DNA of 32,000 nucleotides from Bacillota bacterium (GTDB lineage: Bacteria > Bacillota > Clostridia > Oscillospirales > Oscillospiraceae): NCBI GenBank assembly GCA_029225225.1, contig JAQXWB010000010.1:1-32000 (forward strand). Reading direction: 5' to 3'. The notes under the pieces were generated by a model, which worked only from the letters and a program-made list of their open reading frames with translations, was not told the DNA's origin and did not search any database. The translations under genes and the position numbers were made by a program. Of this stretch, positions 31,223 to 32,000 are shown one piece after another; positions within the stretch are counted from its first letter, which is position 1; each line of letters begins with the position of its first letter.

Positions 31223-32000
31223 ATGGATTTTGAGGCTATCAAAAAAGCGGCGGAGGGCTACCGTGCAGACATGAGCCGTTTCCTGCGTGACATGATCGCC
31301 ATCCCCAGTGAGAGCTGTGAGGAAGAGGGCGTCGTCATGCGCATCAAGGCGGAGATGGAAAAGCTCGGCTACGACAAGGTCGAAATCGACAAGCTGGGCA
31401 ATGTCATCGGCTGGATGGGCAGCGGCGATAAGATCATCGCCATCGACTCTCACATCGACACCGTCGGCATCGGCAACATCAACAACTGGGAAGCTGACCC
31501 CTACAAGGGCTACGAGACTGACGAGATCATCTACGGCCGCGGCGGCTCCGACCAAGAGGGCGGCATGGCTTCCGCAACCTACGGCGCTAAGATCATGAAG
31601 GATCTGGGCCTCATCCCCGAGGGCTATAAGATCATGGTCGTCGGCTCCGTGCAGGAAGAGGACTGCGACGGTATGTGCTGGCAGTCCATCGTCAACGAAT
31701 ACTTCAACGGCCCCGAGGACGCCCGCAGCAAGATCGAGTTCGTCATTTCCACCGAGCCCACCGACGGCGGCATCTACCGCGGCCACAGAGGCCGTATGGA
31801 GATCCGTGTGGACGTACACGGCGTGTCCTGCCACGGCTCTGCGCCGGAGCGCGGCGACAACGCCATTCACAAGATGGCCGAGATCATCGAAAATGTCCGC
31901 GACCTCAACGAGAACGACGCCGAAGAGGGCACCGAGATCAAGGGTCTGGTCAAGATGCTCGACCCGAAGTACAACCCCGATCACTACGAAGACGCCCGGT
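31223..32000 (+). CDS. ygeY: YgeY-type M20 family metallohydrolase, 3' end outside window
   Basis: 259 codons are visible and open to the right edge. M20 metal-site marks are present: [11 protein letters not shown] (first His/Asp), [12 protein letters not shown] (bridging Asp), [11 protein letters not shown] (catalytic Glu pair) and [16 protein letters not shown] with the Glu ligand. The [16 protein letters not shown] and GRMEIRV segments resemble YgeY, the hydrolase found beside YgeW/YgeX in amino-acid catabolic and selenium-linked loci. The final His ligand is beyond the window. The ATG at 31223 has GGAGGG upstream. Extreme use of C-ending codons suggests high expression. The substrate is unknown; peptidase or amidohydrolase activity on an amino-acid derivative is likely. 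Confidence 0.88.
   Translation, partial: MDFEAIKKAAEGYRADMSRFLRDMIAIPSESCEEEGVVMRIKAEMEKLGYDKVEIDKLGNVIGWMGSGDKIIAIDSHIDTVGIGNINNWEADPYKGYETDEIIYGRGGSDQEGGMASATYGAKIMKDLGLIPEGYKIMVVGSVQEEDCDGMCWQSIVNEYFNGPEDARSKIEFVISTEPTDGGIYRGHRGRMEIRVDVHGVSCHGSAPERGDNAIHKMAEIIENVRDLNENDAEEGTEIKGLVKMLDPKYNPDHYEDAR

Noticed and set aside
31130-31984. 284-codon minus-strand frame antisense to the YgeY-type gene
   Set aside because: Val/Asp/Ala-rich shadow; the plus strand has M20 metal-site motifs, promoter and RBS.

Overview
The window looks like the chromosome of a moderately GC-rich Clostridia member, probably a gut or rumen Oscillospiraceae/Ruminococcaceae-type bacterium. This rests on a Gram-positive style surface protein of the BspA leucine-rich-repeat class, RecD2 (YrrC type), ComF, a DegV protein, a YgeY-type M20 hydrolase, strong GGAGG ribosome binding sites and short palindromic intergenic repeats. 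The genus is an inference.

Region 1 (1-11,359). One uninterrupted minus-strand reading frame covers 9,708 bases and runs off the left edge. It encodes a secreted protein of more than 3,236 residues: a signal peptide, a BMP/PnrA-like solute-binding domain, then seven beta-module plus LRR_5 blocks interspersed with Cys-rich CxxC segments, a PPC-like sandwich and a PA domain. Upstream on the same strand lie a 41-residue peptide gene with a near-consensus promoter and a hairpin behind it, then a serine recombinase. A gene-free stretch with an inverted-repeat element follows.

Region 2 (11,360-19,970, plus strand). An acyl-CoA synthetase-like gene overlaps a membrane acyltransferase-like gene. Next come a DegV protein and a complete branched-chain amino acid ABC transporter operon, livKHMGF, ending in a strong terminator. 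The leader of this operon encodes a 54-residue peptide whose end is packed with Leu/Ile/Val codons. It is followed by mutually exclusive antiterminator and terminator pairings, as in a classical ribosome-mediated attenuator.

Region 3 (19,971-27,083, minus strand). Two repeat elements are followed by an apparent operon reading leftward: a small membrane protein, recD2, comF, an mreB-family gene and a membrane-anchored polysaccharide deacetylase-like protein. A separate Sfp-type phosphopantetheinyl transferase gene lies upstream.

Region 4 (27,084-32,000). A threonine synthase-like enzyme, a decayed REP-associated tyrosine transposase carrying palindromes inside its own frame, a second fold-type II PLP enzyme and a YheO/DauR-type regulator all read leftward. 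A YgeY-type hydrolase reads divergently rightward and is cut by the right edge. Together they suggest a regulated amino-acid catabolic locus.

The most notable items are the LIV attenuator, the giant BMP-LRR surface protein with its companion peptide, and the transposase gene containing its own repeats.
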